Shown here: one piece after another, positions 8,331 through 17,313 of the stretch
Numbering within the stretch: the stretch's first letter is position 1
Layout: each line of letters begins with the position of its first letter
Source of the DNA: Flagellimonas pelagia
GTDB lineage: Bacteria > Bacteroidota > Bacteroidia > Flavobacteriales > Flavobacteriaceae
Direction of reading: 5' to 3'
Assembly (NCBI RefSeq): GCF_003584135.1
Contig: NZ_QXFI01000011.1
Span: 124,001 to 188,000 of the forward strand
DNA length: 64,000 nucleotides
The notes under the pieces: model-generated
What the model saw: only the letters and a program-made list of their open reading frames with translations
What the model was told of the DNA's origin: nothing
Database searches by the model: none
Made by a program: the position numbers and the translations under genes

Positions 8331-10454
8331 TTATTTGTGCAGCGCCAACTGGATCCGTTTTCTGGGGACATCCACATCCAACACCTTTACGATCACTTGT
8401 TGATGAAGGCTTACATGTTCGTTGACATCCTTTACAAAGGTATCGGATAGGTTGGAAATATGAATCAGGCCGCTTTCCTTGATCCCGACATCCACAAAGC
8501 ATCCAAAGTTGGTGATGTTGTTCACGATACCCGGTAATAATTGTCCTTGTCTCAGATCTGTAATTTCCCTGATGTTCTGGTCAAACGTGAACACCTTGGC
8601 TTTCTCCCTTACGTCCAAACCTGGTTTTTCCAACTCTTTTACAATATCTTCCAAAGTGGGCATGCCAATGGTTTCCGTACAATAGGATTTTAGGTCGATG
8701 CGCTGCAGGGCAGCTTTGTTCCCAACGATTTCCTGAAGTGGAATTTTTTGATCCTTGGCCATTTTGGCCACCAAGCTATAACTCTCTGGGTGCACTGAGG
8801 AGTCATCCAAAGGATTATCACCACTTTTGATACGCAAAAAGCCTGCACTTTGTTCAAAGGCCTTACCGCCTAAACGGGCCACTTTTTTGATTTCATCCCT
8901 GTTTTTGAAAGCCCCATTTTCATTGCGATGGGCAACAATATTTTCGGCGAGTTTGGGACCAATACCAGAAACATAACTGAGCAAAGGAACACTTGCCGTA
9001 TTGATGTTGACCCCCACGGCGTTCACACAACTTTCCACCACGGTGTCCAAAGAAGATTTCAATTGGGTTTGGTCCACATCATGCTGGTATTGCCCCACCC
9101 CAATGGATTTGGCATCGATCTTAACCAGCTCTGCCAAGGGATCGGCCAGCCTGCGACCAATAGAAACCGCTCCCCGTACCGTAACATCATAATTGGGAAA
9201 CTCATCCCGGGCAATCTTGGAAGCCGAATAGATGGAAGCCCCTGCCTCGCTCACCACGAATACTTCAAGGGGTTTTTTAAAGGGAATGCGTTTGATCAAT
9301 TGCTCGGTTTCTCGTGATGCGGTCCCGTTGCCTATGGCAATGGCCTCGATTTTATAGGCATCTACCAAGGAACTTATTTTTTTGATGGCCCCAGTCCGGT
9401 CATTTTGCGGTGCATGGGGATAAATGGTTTCGTTGTGTTTTAAGTCGCCGTGTTCATCTAAACACACTACTTTACACCCCGTCCGGAACCCAGGGTCGAT
9501 GGCCAAAATGCGTTTTTCACCCAAGGGGGCACCTAACAGTAATTGCTTTAGGTTTTTGGAGAACACCTGAATAGCGGCCAAATCCGCTTTTTCTTTGGCA
9601 ACGTTTAAAAGTTCATTGGAAAGGGAAGGGAACAAGAGCCTTTTGTAGGCATCGGCGATGGCCATTTCGATTTGTTCCGCACAGGCATTGTTCGATTTGA
9701 TTAAGCGCCGTTCTATGTTCTGCAAGGCCCTCTCGTCATCGATTTCGATTTTAACCCGGATGAACCCTTCCTTTTCTGCCCTCATGATGGCCAAAAAACG
9801 GTGCGATGGGCAGCGATCCAAAGGTTCGCTCCAATCAAAATAATCCTGGAATTTTTGGGCTTTCTCGTCCTCTTTTTTGGTCTTGATTACCTTGGTGGTG
9901 ATCAAGGCATAGCGTTCCAACTGGCCACGTAATTGATTGCGGATATCGCCCCGTTCGTTGATCCATTCGGCAATGATATGTCGAGCACCTTCCAAGGCTT
10001 CATCTTCATTTTGGACTTCCTTGCTCAAATATCTGGAGGCGATAAATTCGATTTCATCGGCATTTTGCGCCATGATGATTTTCGCCAAGGGTTCCAGACC
10101 ATTTTTACGGGCCGTTTCCGCTTTCGTTTTTTTACTTTTTTTGAAAGGCAAGTACAAGTCTTCCAAGCTGGTAAGGTCTATGCAGTTCAAAAATTTGGCC
10201 TTGAGGTCCGGGGTAAGGGCCTCCTGTTCTTCCACAGCCTTGATGATGACTGCCTTTCTTTTTTCAAGAGCTTCAAATTGGGTCTTGTACTGTACAATGG
10301 TCCCGATCTGGACTTCATCCAAATTCCCGGTACGTTCTTTACGGTATCTAGAAATAAAGGGAATGGTACAATCCTCGTTCAAAAGTGCCACGGTATGCTC
10401 CACACTTTTTTCCGACAATTGGGTGTGCTGTACGATATAAGGTACGAGTTGCAT
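8331..10454 (-). CDS. Tex family transcription accessory protein, S1 RNA-binding
   Basis: 707 residues, close to the usual Tex length of 720-780. Order of parts: N-terminal helical Tex region (FISRYRKERTGNLDEVQ), YqgF/RuvC-like nuclease-fold region (RILAIDPGFRTGCKVVCLDEHG, about 325-346), helix-hairpin-helix (YVSGIGPKLAENIVAHRNENG, about 500-520) and a C-terminal S1 domain (GQLLPGIVNNITNFGCFVDVGIKESGLIH, about 640-705). Tex proteins bind nucleic acid and affect transcription and stress tolerance. Together with the HDAC-like gene downstream it forms a two-gene operon. Confidence 0.95.
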   Translation of the reverse strand: MQLVPYIVQHTQLSEKSVEHTVALLNEDCTIPFISRYRKERTGNLDEVQIGTIVQYKTQFEALEKRKAVIIKAVEEQEALTPDLKAKFLNCIDLTSLEDLYLPFKKSKKTKAETARKNGLEPLAKIIMAQNADEIEFIASRYLSKEVQNEDEALEGARHIIAEWINERGDIRNQLRGQLERYALITTKVIKTKKEDEKAQKFQDYFDWSEPLDRCPSHRFLAIMRAEKEGFIRVKIEIDDERALQNIERRLIKSNNACAEQIEMAIADAYKRLLFPSLSNELLNVAKEKADLAAIQVFSKNLKQLLLGAPLGEKRILAIDPGFRTGCKVVCLDEHGDLKHNETIYPHAPQNDRTGAIKKISSLVDAYKIEAIAIGNGTASRETEQLIKRIPFKKPLEVFVVSEAGASIYSASKIARDEFPNYDVTVRGAVSIGRRLADPLAELVKIDAKSIGVGQYQHDVDQTQLKSSLDTVVESCVNAVGVNINTASVPLLSYVSGIGPKLAENIVAHRNENGAFKNRDEIKKVARLGGKAFEQSAGFLRIKSGDNPLDDSSVHPESYSLVAKMAKDQKIPLQEIVGNKAALQRIDLKSYCTETIGMPTLEDIVKELEKPGLDVREKAKVFTFDQNIREITDLRQGQLLPGIVNNITNFGCFVDVGIKESGLIHISNLSDTFVKDVNEHVSLHQQVIVKVLDVDVPRKRIQLALHK

Positions 10455-10480
10455 TTTCTTTTAAATGTAAAGTAGGTTAG

Positions 10481-10515
10481 ACCTCTTTCTTGTTCTTGGG
10501 GTTTTTGAAAGAGGT
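10481..10515. repeat. Inverted repeat between tex and metG, possible terminator
   Basis: Perfect 9-bp arms ACCTCTTTC (10481-10489) and GAAAGAGGT (10507-10515). On the minus strand it follows metG, but no T-run follows the stem there, so termination is uncertain. Confidence 0.4.
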
Positions 10516-10540
10516 TATAAAACGTTATTGTTTTTTTATG

Positions 10541-12616
10541 TCAATTGATGGTTTCTCCATTCCCGACCCCATCCTCATCGGGATTCATAAAAATGAGTTT
10601 TCCTTCTTGGTTTTCCGTCATCAAGATCATGCCCTCACTTTCCACACCGCGCAGTTTTCGAGGGGCCAAGTTCACCAAAACAGTCACTTTTTTACCAATG
10701 ATTTCCTCTGGTGTAAAACTTTCGGCAATACCGGAAACGATTGTTCGGGTATCCAGGCCCGTATCTATTTTCAATACCAGCAGCTTTTTGGCCTTAGGCA
10801 TTTTTTCCGCCTCTACAATGGTGCCTACCCGCATATCCATCTTGGCAAAATCGTCGTAGGTGATGGTGTCTTTTTGTGGTGCGACTTCTTTTTCCATTTG
10901 TGCGTTCGATTTTTTAGTGGCTTCCAGTTTGTCCAATTGTTGTTGTATCTCGGTATCCTCGATCTTTCGGAAGAGCAATTCGCTTGGGTTGATGGCGTGT
11001 CCGGCAGGGAGTAAAGTGTCTTCTGAGGTGATGTCATCCCACTGAGATGCTGAATCAAGTTCAGCATGACGTAAAATCCCCTTCAATTTAGCCGAGGTAA
11101 ACGGTAAAAACGGTTCGCTCAACACGGCAAGGCCCGTTGCAATCTGAAGCGCCACATACATGATGGTCTTCACCCGTTCTTCATCAGTTTTGATAAGTTT
11201 CCAAGGCTCTTCGTCGGCCAAATATTTATTGCCCAATCGAGCGAGATTCATCAGCTCCTGACTTCCTTCACGGAAACGGTAACGCTCCAAGGAGTTGGAC
11301 AGGATTTCAGGAAAACTTTTTAGGGCCTCCAAAGTCTCTATATCAACTTCAGAAAAAGCGTTCGGCGTTGGAACAACCCCGTTATAATATTTATGGGTAA
11401 GCACGGCAACACGGTTCACGAAATTGCCGAAAATGGCCACTAGTTCGTTGTTGTTGCGTGCCTGATAATCCTTCCATGTAAAGTCATTGTCCTTGGTTTC
11501 CGGAGCGTTGGCCGTCAAGGCATAACGAAGTACATCCTGCATATCGGGGAATTCTTCCAAATATTCGTGCAACCACACTGCCCAGTTCTTAGACGTAGAC
11601 AGCTTGTTGCCTTCCAGGTTCAGGAATTCGTTGGCCGGAACATTTTCTGGCAATATAAAATCGCCATGAGCCTTCAGCATACTTGGGAAAATGATACAAT
11701 GGAACACGATGTTGTCCTTGCCGATAAAATGCACCAGCTTGGTATCCTTACTTTTCCAATAGGGTTCCCAGTCCTTGCCTTCGCGTTCGGCCCATTCCTT
11801 GGTAGACGAAATGTATCCAATGGGAGCATCGAACCACACATAGAGTACTTTGCCCTCGCCACCTTCCACAGGTACGGGTATACCCCAATCAAGGTCACGG
11901 GTCACAGCACGGGGTTTCAATCCGTCATCGATCCACGATTTACATTGGCCATAAACGTTGGGTTTCCAATCGGACTTATGACCTTCCAGAATCCACTCTT
12001 TTAAAAATCCTTCGTATCGATCCAAGGGCAAAAACCAGTGTTTGGTCTTTTTTAGGGAGGGTATTGTTCCTGTAATGGTCGATTTTGGGTTGATGAGATC
12101 GGTAGCATTAAGGGAAGACCCGCAGCGTTCACACTGATCACCATATGCTTCCTCATTACCACATTTGGGGCAAGTACCGATGACGAAACGATCGGCTAGA
12201 AATTGCTTGGCCTCATCATCATACAACTGTTCGGTTTCCTCTTCAATAAAATCACCCTGTTCGTACAGTTTTACAAAAAAATCGGAAGCTGTTTTATGAT
12301 GTATTGCTGCCGAAGTCCGAGAATAATTATTAAAGGAGATGCCAAAATCCGCAAAAGATTTTTTGATGATGCCGTGGTACTTGTCTATGATTTCCTTTGG
12401 GGTGACCCCTTCCTTTTTGGCCTTCATGGAGATGGCCACCCCGTGTTCATCGCTTCCACACACAAAGGCGACATCGTTACCCTTGAGCCTTAAATAGCGA
12501 GAATAGATGTCTGCAGGGACGTAAACCCCGGCCAAATGCCCAATATGAATAGGGCCATTGGTGTAAGGAAGTGCCGCGGTAATGGTATATCTTGAAGGAT
12601 TGGTATGCTGGGCCAT
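10541..12616 (-). CDS. metG: Methionyl-tRNA synthetase with in-frame repeat insertion
   Basis: 691 residues. Charges tRNA-Met with methionine in the cytoplasm. Class I HIGH motif (GPIHIGHL, about 17-24), zinc knuckle [17 protein letters not shown] (about 144-160), KMSKS-equivalent KLSTSK (about 335-340), helical anticodon-binding region, and the C-terminal tRNA-binding OB domain ([19 protein letters not shown], about 590-608). Residues about 516-528 ([13 protein letters not shown]) are encoded by a dispersed genomic repeat (11033-11070) sitting in the linker before the C-terminal domain; the frame stays open. A TAnnTTTG box sits just upstream of the ATG. Confidence 0.97.
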   Translation of the reverse strand: MAQHTNPSRYTITAALPYTNGPIHIGHLAGVYVPADIYSRYLRLKGNDVAFVCGSDEHGVAISMKAKKEGVTPKEIIDKYHGIIKKSFADFGISFNNYSRTSAAIHHKTASDFFVKLYEQGDFIEEETEQLYDDEAKQFLADRFVIGTCPKCGNEEAYGDQCERCGSSLNATDLINPKSTITGTIPSLKKTKHWFLPLDRYEGFLKEWILEGHKSDWKPNVYGQCKSWIDDGLKPRAVTRDLDWGIPVPVEGGEGKVLYVWFDAPIGYISSTKEWAEREGKDWEPYWKSKDTKLVHFIGKDNIVFHCIIFPSMLKAHGDFILPENVPANEFLNLEGNKLSTSKNWAVWLHEYLEEFPDMQDVLRYALTANAPETKDNDFTWKDYQARNNNELVAIFGNFVNRVAVLTHKYYNGVVPTPNAFSEVDIETLEALKSFPEILSNSLERYRFREGSQELMNLARLGNKYLADEEPWKLIKTDEERVKTIMYVALQIATGLAVLSEPFLPFTSAKLKGILRHAELDSASQWDDITSEDTLLPAGHAINPSELLFRKIEDTEIQQQLDKLEATKKSNAQMEKEVAPQKDTITYDDFAKMDMRVGTIVEAEKMPKAKKLLVLKIDTGLDTRTIVSGIAESFTPEEIIGKKVTVLVNLAPRKLRGVESEGMILMTENQEGKLIFMNPDEDGVGNGETIN
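11033..11070 (-). repeat. Dispersed short repeat inside metG
   Basis: 38-bp segment beginning GTCATCCC and ending TTCAGCATGAC. Its last 28 bp (11043-11070) are identical to intergenic sequence at 24396-24423. It contains the inverted pair GATGCTGAA / TTCAGCAT. It reads through in frame as RHAELDSAS in the synthetase linker. Confidence 0.85.
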
Positions 12617-12636
12617 GAAATCTTTAAATTAGGCCC

Positions 12637-12644
12637 CAAAAATA
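12637..12644 (-). promoter_or_regulatory. -7 box (TATTTTTG) of metG
   Basis: Exact TAnnTTTG match on the minus strand, 20 bp before the metG ATG, giving a leader of roughly ten to fifteen bases. Confidence 0.5.
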
Positions 12645-12667
12645 CTGAATTTAGCGGGATCGGTCAT

Positions 12668-12731
12668 AAAAAAGGAAACCTTCGAGAATGCGACCCGTAT
12701 TGGGGTGTGGGGTGCATTCTCGAAGGTATCC
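12668..12731 (-). terminator. Long-stem terminator of the DUF1800-DUF1501 operon
   Basis: Arms 12674-12691 and 12714-12731 pair over 18 bp with one mismatch (core CCTTCGAGAATGC / GCATTCTCGAAGG) around a 22-nt loop. On the minus strand the stem is followed by TTTCCTTTTTT. It lies between this operon and the metG start. Confidence 0.8.
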
Positions 12732-12760
12732 GAAAATAGATGACAAAGTGTCCCGCTTCT

Positions 12761-14473
12761 TTAGGAAATCATCACTGATTTACTCATTTTTTTACCACTC
12801 ACCGAAATCCTATAAATGTATTTTCCGGTGGAAAGGGTGTCGCGCATGCGTTCACGGATGTTGATGTCGGTGGCTCCTTCCAAAACCATCTCATTGAAAA
12901 TGGTGCCTACCCGCTGTCCCAAAATGTTGAACAGTTCTATATCCACATGGGCCGCAACCGGCATTTCCAAATGGATATACGGTGCGCGGGATTGGGGATA
13001 GTAAGGCGTATGGACGATACCTTCCAAAATATCTGGATCTGGGTTTTCTGGATCTGGACTCGGTGGGGTATCTGGCAAAATAGGTGGATCGTTGTCCATG
13101 GCGATATCATCAAAGGGTTCGCCACTACAACTAAATCCTAAATCGATGGCCTTGTATTGGTATCCCAACAAGTGTTGTTCCACAGATGTCCTGGGTACAC
13201 ACAACCACTCGGCCAAAACGGTGCCGTATAGGTCCCTGAAATCCATGGTATATTCCAAGTTCCCCCTATTGTTAGGTTCATCAAGGGATGGATGGTCACC
13301 CACAAAGGCACTTCCATTCAACCCTGATCCGAAGAAAAGGGTAGGAGCGGCCTTACCGTGATCGGTACCGTTGGACCCGTTTTCAAAAATCCTTCGACCA
13401 AACTCGGAGAAGGTCATGCTCAATACCTTGTCGTCTTGTTGGGTAAAGGCAATATCCTCATAAAAGTTATTGATGGCAATAGATAGATTGGACATCAACC
13501 TTTCATGTACGATGGGTTGGTTACCATGGGTATCAAATCCTCCCATGGAAATCATGTACACCTTAGTGCCCAAATTACCCTTGATCAATCGGGCCAATAA
13601 AGCCAACTGACGGGCAAAGCCATTATCTTGGTATTCCACCTGGTTCTGGCCCCTCATATAGGCATCGTGGATGATTCCGGCATATTCGTAAGTGGTATTG
13701 GCAACCCCTCTTAAAAAGCGAAGTTGGTCACCATACATACAATCGTCGAACGGTGCATTTTCAATATCATAAAAAGCACCTGTCTGGGCAATTTGTTCCA
13801 ACTGGTCCACATTGTTGGTCACAAAGGCATAGTTGGTTTCCTCACCTTGGAAAATAAGGTTGGCCAAATTCCCGATTTGGATGGCCGCAGGGGCCGCTGG
13901 TGGGTTAATGAGGTAATCTGGATAGAGTTCCTCAAAGTGCCTACCCATCCATCCGGTGTTTTCTCCTGAAAAACCAGTGGTGGTCAAATCGGTATTGGCA
14001 AAAATATCCGATCCCGTAAAGTGGGAAAGACTTTGGTTTTCATACCCTACGCCATGCACTGCCTTGAACTGTCCATCTCCCCAAAGGGATTCCAGGGCGC
14101 TCATGTAAGTGGGCACCCCAAAATCGTTGGTAAGTTTTAGGACCTTACTTTCAGGAATATAGATGTTGGGCCTTGCATTGGCATAAGAATCATATTGTTG
14201 GATCGGGATAACGGTACTCAAACCGTCATTACCTCCCGATAATCTGATCAAGATTAAAATGTTGTCGGTCTCCGCTGCCGCCACGGCTGCTGTAAAAGGG
14301 GACGGGGCAGAGGCTGAAATCAAATGGCTCCCCAAGAACATGGAACCTGAACCTGCAATTCCGAGGGCCTGTAAAAAGGACCTTCGGCTCCATTTGGTGT
14401 GTTCTTGGTCATGGCCTTCATGCTCAAGGCCTTTGTATGGGGATGTATCGTGGGTGTGATGGGTATCGCACAT
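12761..14473 (-). CDS. DUF1501 protein with Tat signal and T9SS-like C-terminus
   Basis: 570 residues. N-terminal His-rich start, then a twin-arginine signal (SRRSFLQALGIAGSGSMFLG, R30-R31). The body is the DUF1501 fold, related to sulfatase/alkaline-phosphatase-like enzymes, with LIRLSGGNDGLSTVIP, SHFTGSDIF and MSMGGFDTHGNQ. After a Pro/Asp-rich linker (about 455-485) the last 75 residues (VDIELFNILGQRVG to GKYIYRISVSGKKMSKSVMIS) have the T9SS type A sorting-domain pattern. DUF1501 proteins are nearly always next to a DUF1800 protein, as here (10-bp gap); the pair's function is unknown to me. Confidence 0.92.
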   Translation of the reverse strand: MCDTHHTHDTSPYKGLEHEGHDQEHTKWSRRSFLQALGIAGSGSMFLGSHLISASAPSPFTAAVAAAETDNILILIRLSGGNDGLSTVIPIQQYDSYANARPNIYIPESKVLKLTNDFGVPTYMSALESLWGDGQFKAVHGVGYENQSLSHFTGSDIFANTDLTTTGFSGENTGWMGRHFEELYPDYLINPPAAPAAIQIGNLANLIFQGEETNYAFVTNNVDQLEQIAQTGAFYDIENAPFDDCMYGDQLRFLRGVANTTYEYAGIIHDAYMRGQNQVEYQDNGFARQLALLARLIKGNLGTKVYMISMGGFDTHGNQPIVHERLMSNLSIAINNFYEDIAFTQQDDKVLSMTFSEFGRRIFENGSNGTDHGKAAPTLFFGSGLNGSAFVGDHPSLDEPNNRGNLEYTMDFRDLYGTVLAEWLCVPRTSVEQHLLGYQYKAIDLGFSCSGEPFDDIAMDNDPPILPDTPPSPDPENPDPDILEGIVHTPYYPQSRAPYIHLEMPVAAHVDIELFNILGQRVGTIFNEMVLEGATDINIRERMRDTLSTGKYIYRISVSGKKMSKSVMIS

Positions 14474-14482
14474 GGTGATGGG

Positions 14483-15997
14483 TTATTTAAGTTGAAATTC
14501 GGGTTCTCTGGACAAATGGCGCAACAGGATATACACCTGTGTGGGAGGCTCTGCACTTAATTGCAGCATCCATTCCCCTGTACCGCCGGGAGTATAATCC
14601 GGAGAATAATATTCCTCGGGTACATCATCGATTTTGAAGGCATCCATGGCCCTTTCAAAATCGGCATCCGTCAAAAGGCCCTTTGGGGTAAACTTATCCA
14701 CCAATGCCCTTACCACTATTTCGGGGTTACTTGTATTGCTGTCGGCCGGGCCCACAGCATCCATGGCTAATGTCCTGAACTGTTCAGGATCATTTTGGAA
14801 GAAACGATCGATGTAAACTTCCATGGTCAACCAACGACCAATGATAAAATTTGTGTTGATCCAAGTTCGGTCCCGTTGCCAACCTTCCACCTCTGGAGGT
14901 TGAAAAAAGGTCTGACCTATTAGTGAACAAGAATCCACTAAATTGATGACATCCATGTCATCATAAGCGAAGTTAGTCTCCTTTATAAAGTTAAAATATA
15001 TATCCGCAGGACTCTTGATGATGACCCCAATGGCGGTCTCATCAAAGAAATGCTGGCTTTTGAAAAGCTGACGGATTACCGGGGCAATATCAAAATTGTT
15101 GGAAATAAAGGTTTGGGCCAATCCATCAATGATCTGGGGGGCTATCCCGTTGCCGTCGTCACCTGTAGAATCAGGATGAACAAAAAACTCGTATAGTTTC
15201 TTGCAGATGAACCAACCTATTTCGTTTGGTCTTTGGTTGAACAATACATCGATGACATCATCATAACCCCAATTTCCAGTCTGGCCAAAAATGGTTTTAT
15301 TGTCCGTATTGAATTCGGTAAGGTCGAAAGTCACTTGGGTGCAACCTTCGTCACCCCTTTCCGTATATCCGGAAAGTGCTTTTGCGGTCTCGATGATATC
15401 TTGTTCGGTATAGTTGTTGCCTTCACCCAAGGTAAAGAGCTCGTAAAGTTCACGGGCATAGTTTTCATTGGGGTTGTTACCGCGGTTCCTTACTCCATCC
15501 AAATAATAGAGCATGGCACTGGTAAGCCCAATTTCACTGGTAAAGGTCTTAAAATTGCCCAAGGCGTTCCGCTGTAGACAATTGATATAGTAATACAGAA
15601 ACTGGGGACAGTTATAGGTCTCCAACTGGGTCACAAAATGGTTGCTCCAGAAGAAACTCAAGCGATCTAGTAGGCCGTTGTCCAAAAGCGCATTTCCATA
15701 AGCAGTCTTAAATTCTTCTATTTGGGCTCTTCGCATCTGCCCGGCAAGATCATCATCGGCCGGATAGTTGGCCTCTGTCCAGTCTGCCCAAGCAGGGGCG
15801 GGAATCACCGGTGTGGAAATCGCTTGGTTGACCAAGCTGTCCACAAGGGCGCTGGCAGATTGACCAACAGCAGCATTAATGGTATCAACAGAGGCACTAA
15901 AACCGAGTCTTCGGTACAAATGGGCCGCACGTAACTCATCCAAGGGAGTATTGTACGGTGCCAAAGTTGAGGAATTACAATTGATAAAGTACTCCAT
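14483..15997 (-). CDS. DUF1800 family protein
   Basis: 504 residues. Family features: N-terminal LRAAHLYRRLGFSASVDTI, the NHFVTQLETY segment, NENYARELYELFTLGEGNNYTEQD (about 179-202) and the late EVEGWQRDRTWINTNF. The role is not established; the protein is usually exported or extracytoplasmic and paired with DUF1501. I see no clear signal peptide at the chosen ATG (15997), so export would depend on the partner's Tat signal, which is an inference. First gene of a two-gene operon closed by the terminator at 12668-12731. Confidence 0.92.
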   Translation of the reverse strand: MEYFINCNSSTLAPYNTPLDELRAAHLYRRLGFSASVDTINAAVGQSASALVDSLVNQAISTPVIPAPAWADWTEANYPADDDLAGQMRRAQIEEFKTAYGNALLDNGLLDRLSFFWSNHFVTQLETYNCPQFLYYYINCLQRNALGNFKTFTSEIGLTSAMLYYLDGVRNRGNNPNENYARELYELFTLGEGNNYTEQDIIETAKALSGYTERGDEGCTQVTFDLTEFNTDNKTIFGQTGNWGYDDVIDVLFNQRPNEIGWFICKKLYEFFVHPDSTGDDGNGIAPQIIDGLAQTFISNNFDIAPVIRQLFKSQHFFDETAIGVIIKSPADIYFNFIKETNFAYDDMDVINLVDSCSLIGQTFFQPPEVEGWQRDRTWINTNFIIGRWLTMEVYIDRFFQNDPEQFRTLAMDAVGPADSNTSNPEIVVRALVDKFTPKGLLTDADFERAMDAFKIDDVPEEYYSPDYTPGGTGEWMLQLSAEPPTQVYILLRHLSREPEFQLK

Positions 15998-16168
15998 AGC
16001 AATGTCTGGCGTTAATTAGGTACATAGTTTTGGGGCAACTATATGTTTATGCTAATGTTGGATGTGGTTCAATTGGGCCAACAAATTACAATCTTAACGT
16101 TTCAATGTCCGTGAACTACCAAATTTTTCGACGAAATGCATATTTTTTTTTGATATTGTACATTTTGT

Positions 16169-16528
16169 ATGGCAAAGCATAACGAATTTGGAAGATTTGG
16201 GGAGCAGAAATCCGTTGATTATCTGAGGGATAGCGGTTATGAAATCCTTGCCCAAAATTACCGTTACCTGAACGCAGAGATCGATATTATAGCAAAGAAA
16301 GAAGGTATATTGGCCATAGTGGAGGTGAAGTCAAGAAACACGGGCTTTTTGGAAGATATCGCGAGCACCATCAACCCCAAAAAAATAAAACTATTGACCC
16401 TTGCAGCCCATCAATTTATAGTTGAACATGACCTGGATTTAGAGGTACGTTTTGATGTCATCACCGTGATACAAACCGATAAAAAAATTGAAATTCAACA
16501 TCTTGAAAATGCTTTCTATTATTTTTAA
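16169..16528 (+). CDS. YraN family (UPF0102) endonuclease-like protein
   Basis: 119 residues. The restriction-endonuclease-like core is visible: GRFGEQKSVDYLRDSGYEIL at the start, then NAEIDIIAKKEGILAIVEVKSR with the D...ExK arrangement (D38, E52, K54). Family members are thought to act on nucleic acid; the role is not proven. The upstream 170-bp gap to the divergent DUF1800 gene is A+T-rich and holds no clear consensus box. Confidence 0.9.
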   Translation: MAKHNEFGRFGEQKSVDYLRDSGYEILAQNYRYLNAEIDIIAKKEGILAIVEVKSRNTGFLEDIASTINPKKIKLLTLAAHQFIVEHDLDLEVRFDVITVIQTDKKIEIQHLENAFYYF

Positions 16529-16555
16529 CCGTTTGTTTGTTTTGTAACAATATGT

Positions 16556-16563
16556 TATTTTTG
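16556..16563 (+). promoter_or_regulatory. -7 box (TATTTTTG) with upstream TTTG tracts
   Basis: Exact TAnnTTTG match 17 bp before the next gene. TTTG at 16532-16535 lies 20 bp upstream, a fitting -33 element; two further TTTG copies lie between. Confidence 0.7.
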
Positions 16564-16580
16564 TTCAAAACTGACCTTCG

Positions 16581-17240
16581 ATGAAAACAATATCAGCAGT
16601 AGTTGAACACTACATCAAAAAAAAACCATTCTTGCAAACGGCATTGGCCCAAGGCATTATCAACCTCACCTCACTTTCCAGACAGATCAAACCTGAAATT
16701 GCGGATGAACTGGGTAAAGACGTAAAGGACGGTGCCATTGTAATGGCCCTCAAACGGCTCTCCGACGATTTGGAGTTCCGGGCCACCCACAAAATTGTAA
16801 AAGTGCTCAAGAATATCGGCGAGATTACCGTTCGTTCCAATTTGTCCGACTATACCTTTCTGGCCTCCGATTCCATTTTGCAACAACAGGCCAAATTATT
16901 GGAAGAGGTCAATGAAAACCAAGATGTGTTCTATACTTCGTCCCGGGGGGTCAATGAGATCAATATTGTGATCAGCAACATTATGGACAGTGTGGTGGAA
17001 AAATACTTTAAGCACGAACGCTGCACCCAAAAGGCCGAAGGTCTTTCCTCCATTACCGTAAAACTGCCTGCCGAGAACGTTTCCGTTCCCGGGATCTATT
17101 ACTTTATCTTTCAAAGATTGGCTTGGGAAGGTATCATACTCTATGAGGTGATCTCTACCACCAACGAGTTTACCATTTTGGTGAACGATGAGCAGGTAGA
17201 TGTGGCCTTCAAGACCATCAAGGACCTGAAGTTGCTCTAA
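16581..17240 (+). CDS. ACT-domain-like hypothetical protein
   Basis: 219 residues. The N-terminal half is helical and basic and resembles a small DNA-binding or dimer helix bundle (IKKKPFLQTALAQGIINLTSLSRQIKPEI). The C-terminal half (about 135-219) has the strand-helix-strand pattern of an ACT-like ligand-binding domain (SSITVKLPAENVSVPGIYYF, ILYEVISTTNEFTILVND). Proteins of this type are sometimes labelled aspartate kinase in flavobacterial genomes because of that domain, but there is no kinase domain here. It may be an amino-acid-sensing regulator; that is inference. Has its own promoter. Confidence 0.75.
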   Translation: MKTISAVVEHYIKKKPFLQTALAQGIINLTSLSRQIKPEIADELGKDVKDGAIVMALKRLSDDLEFRATHKIVKVLKNIGEITVRSNLSDYTFLASDSILQQQAKLLEEVNENQDVFYTSSRGVNEINIVISNIMDSVVEKYFKHERCTQKAEGLSSITVKLPAENVSVPGIYYFIFQRLAWEGIILYEVISTTNEFTILVNDEQVDVAFKTIKDLKLL

Positions 17241-17313
17241 ATTGTATTTCCCAACCATTGGTTTAAACTAAAATGGGAACTCCTTCGTTTTAGAAAGAGA
17301 CACTTTAGGAAGG

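Noticed and set aside
8323..8502. 60-codon extension of the deacetylase-like gene
   Set aside because: It lies on the same strand as the tex C-terminal coding region in another frame; the family start is the ATG at 8322.
16581..17240. Aspartate kinase
   Set aside because: Only an ACT-like region is present; the kinase domain is missing and a complete aspartate kinase exists at 34999.
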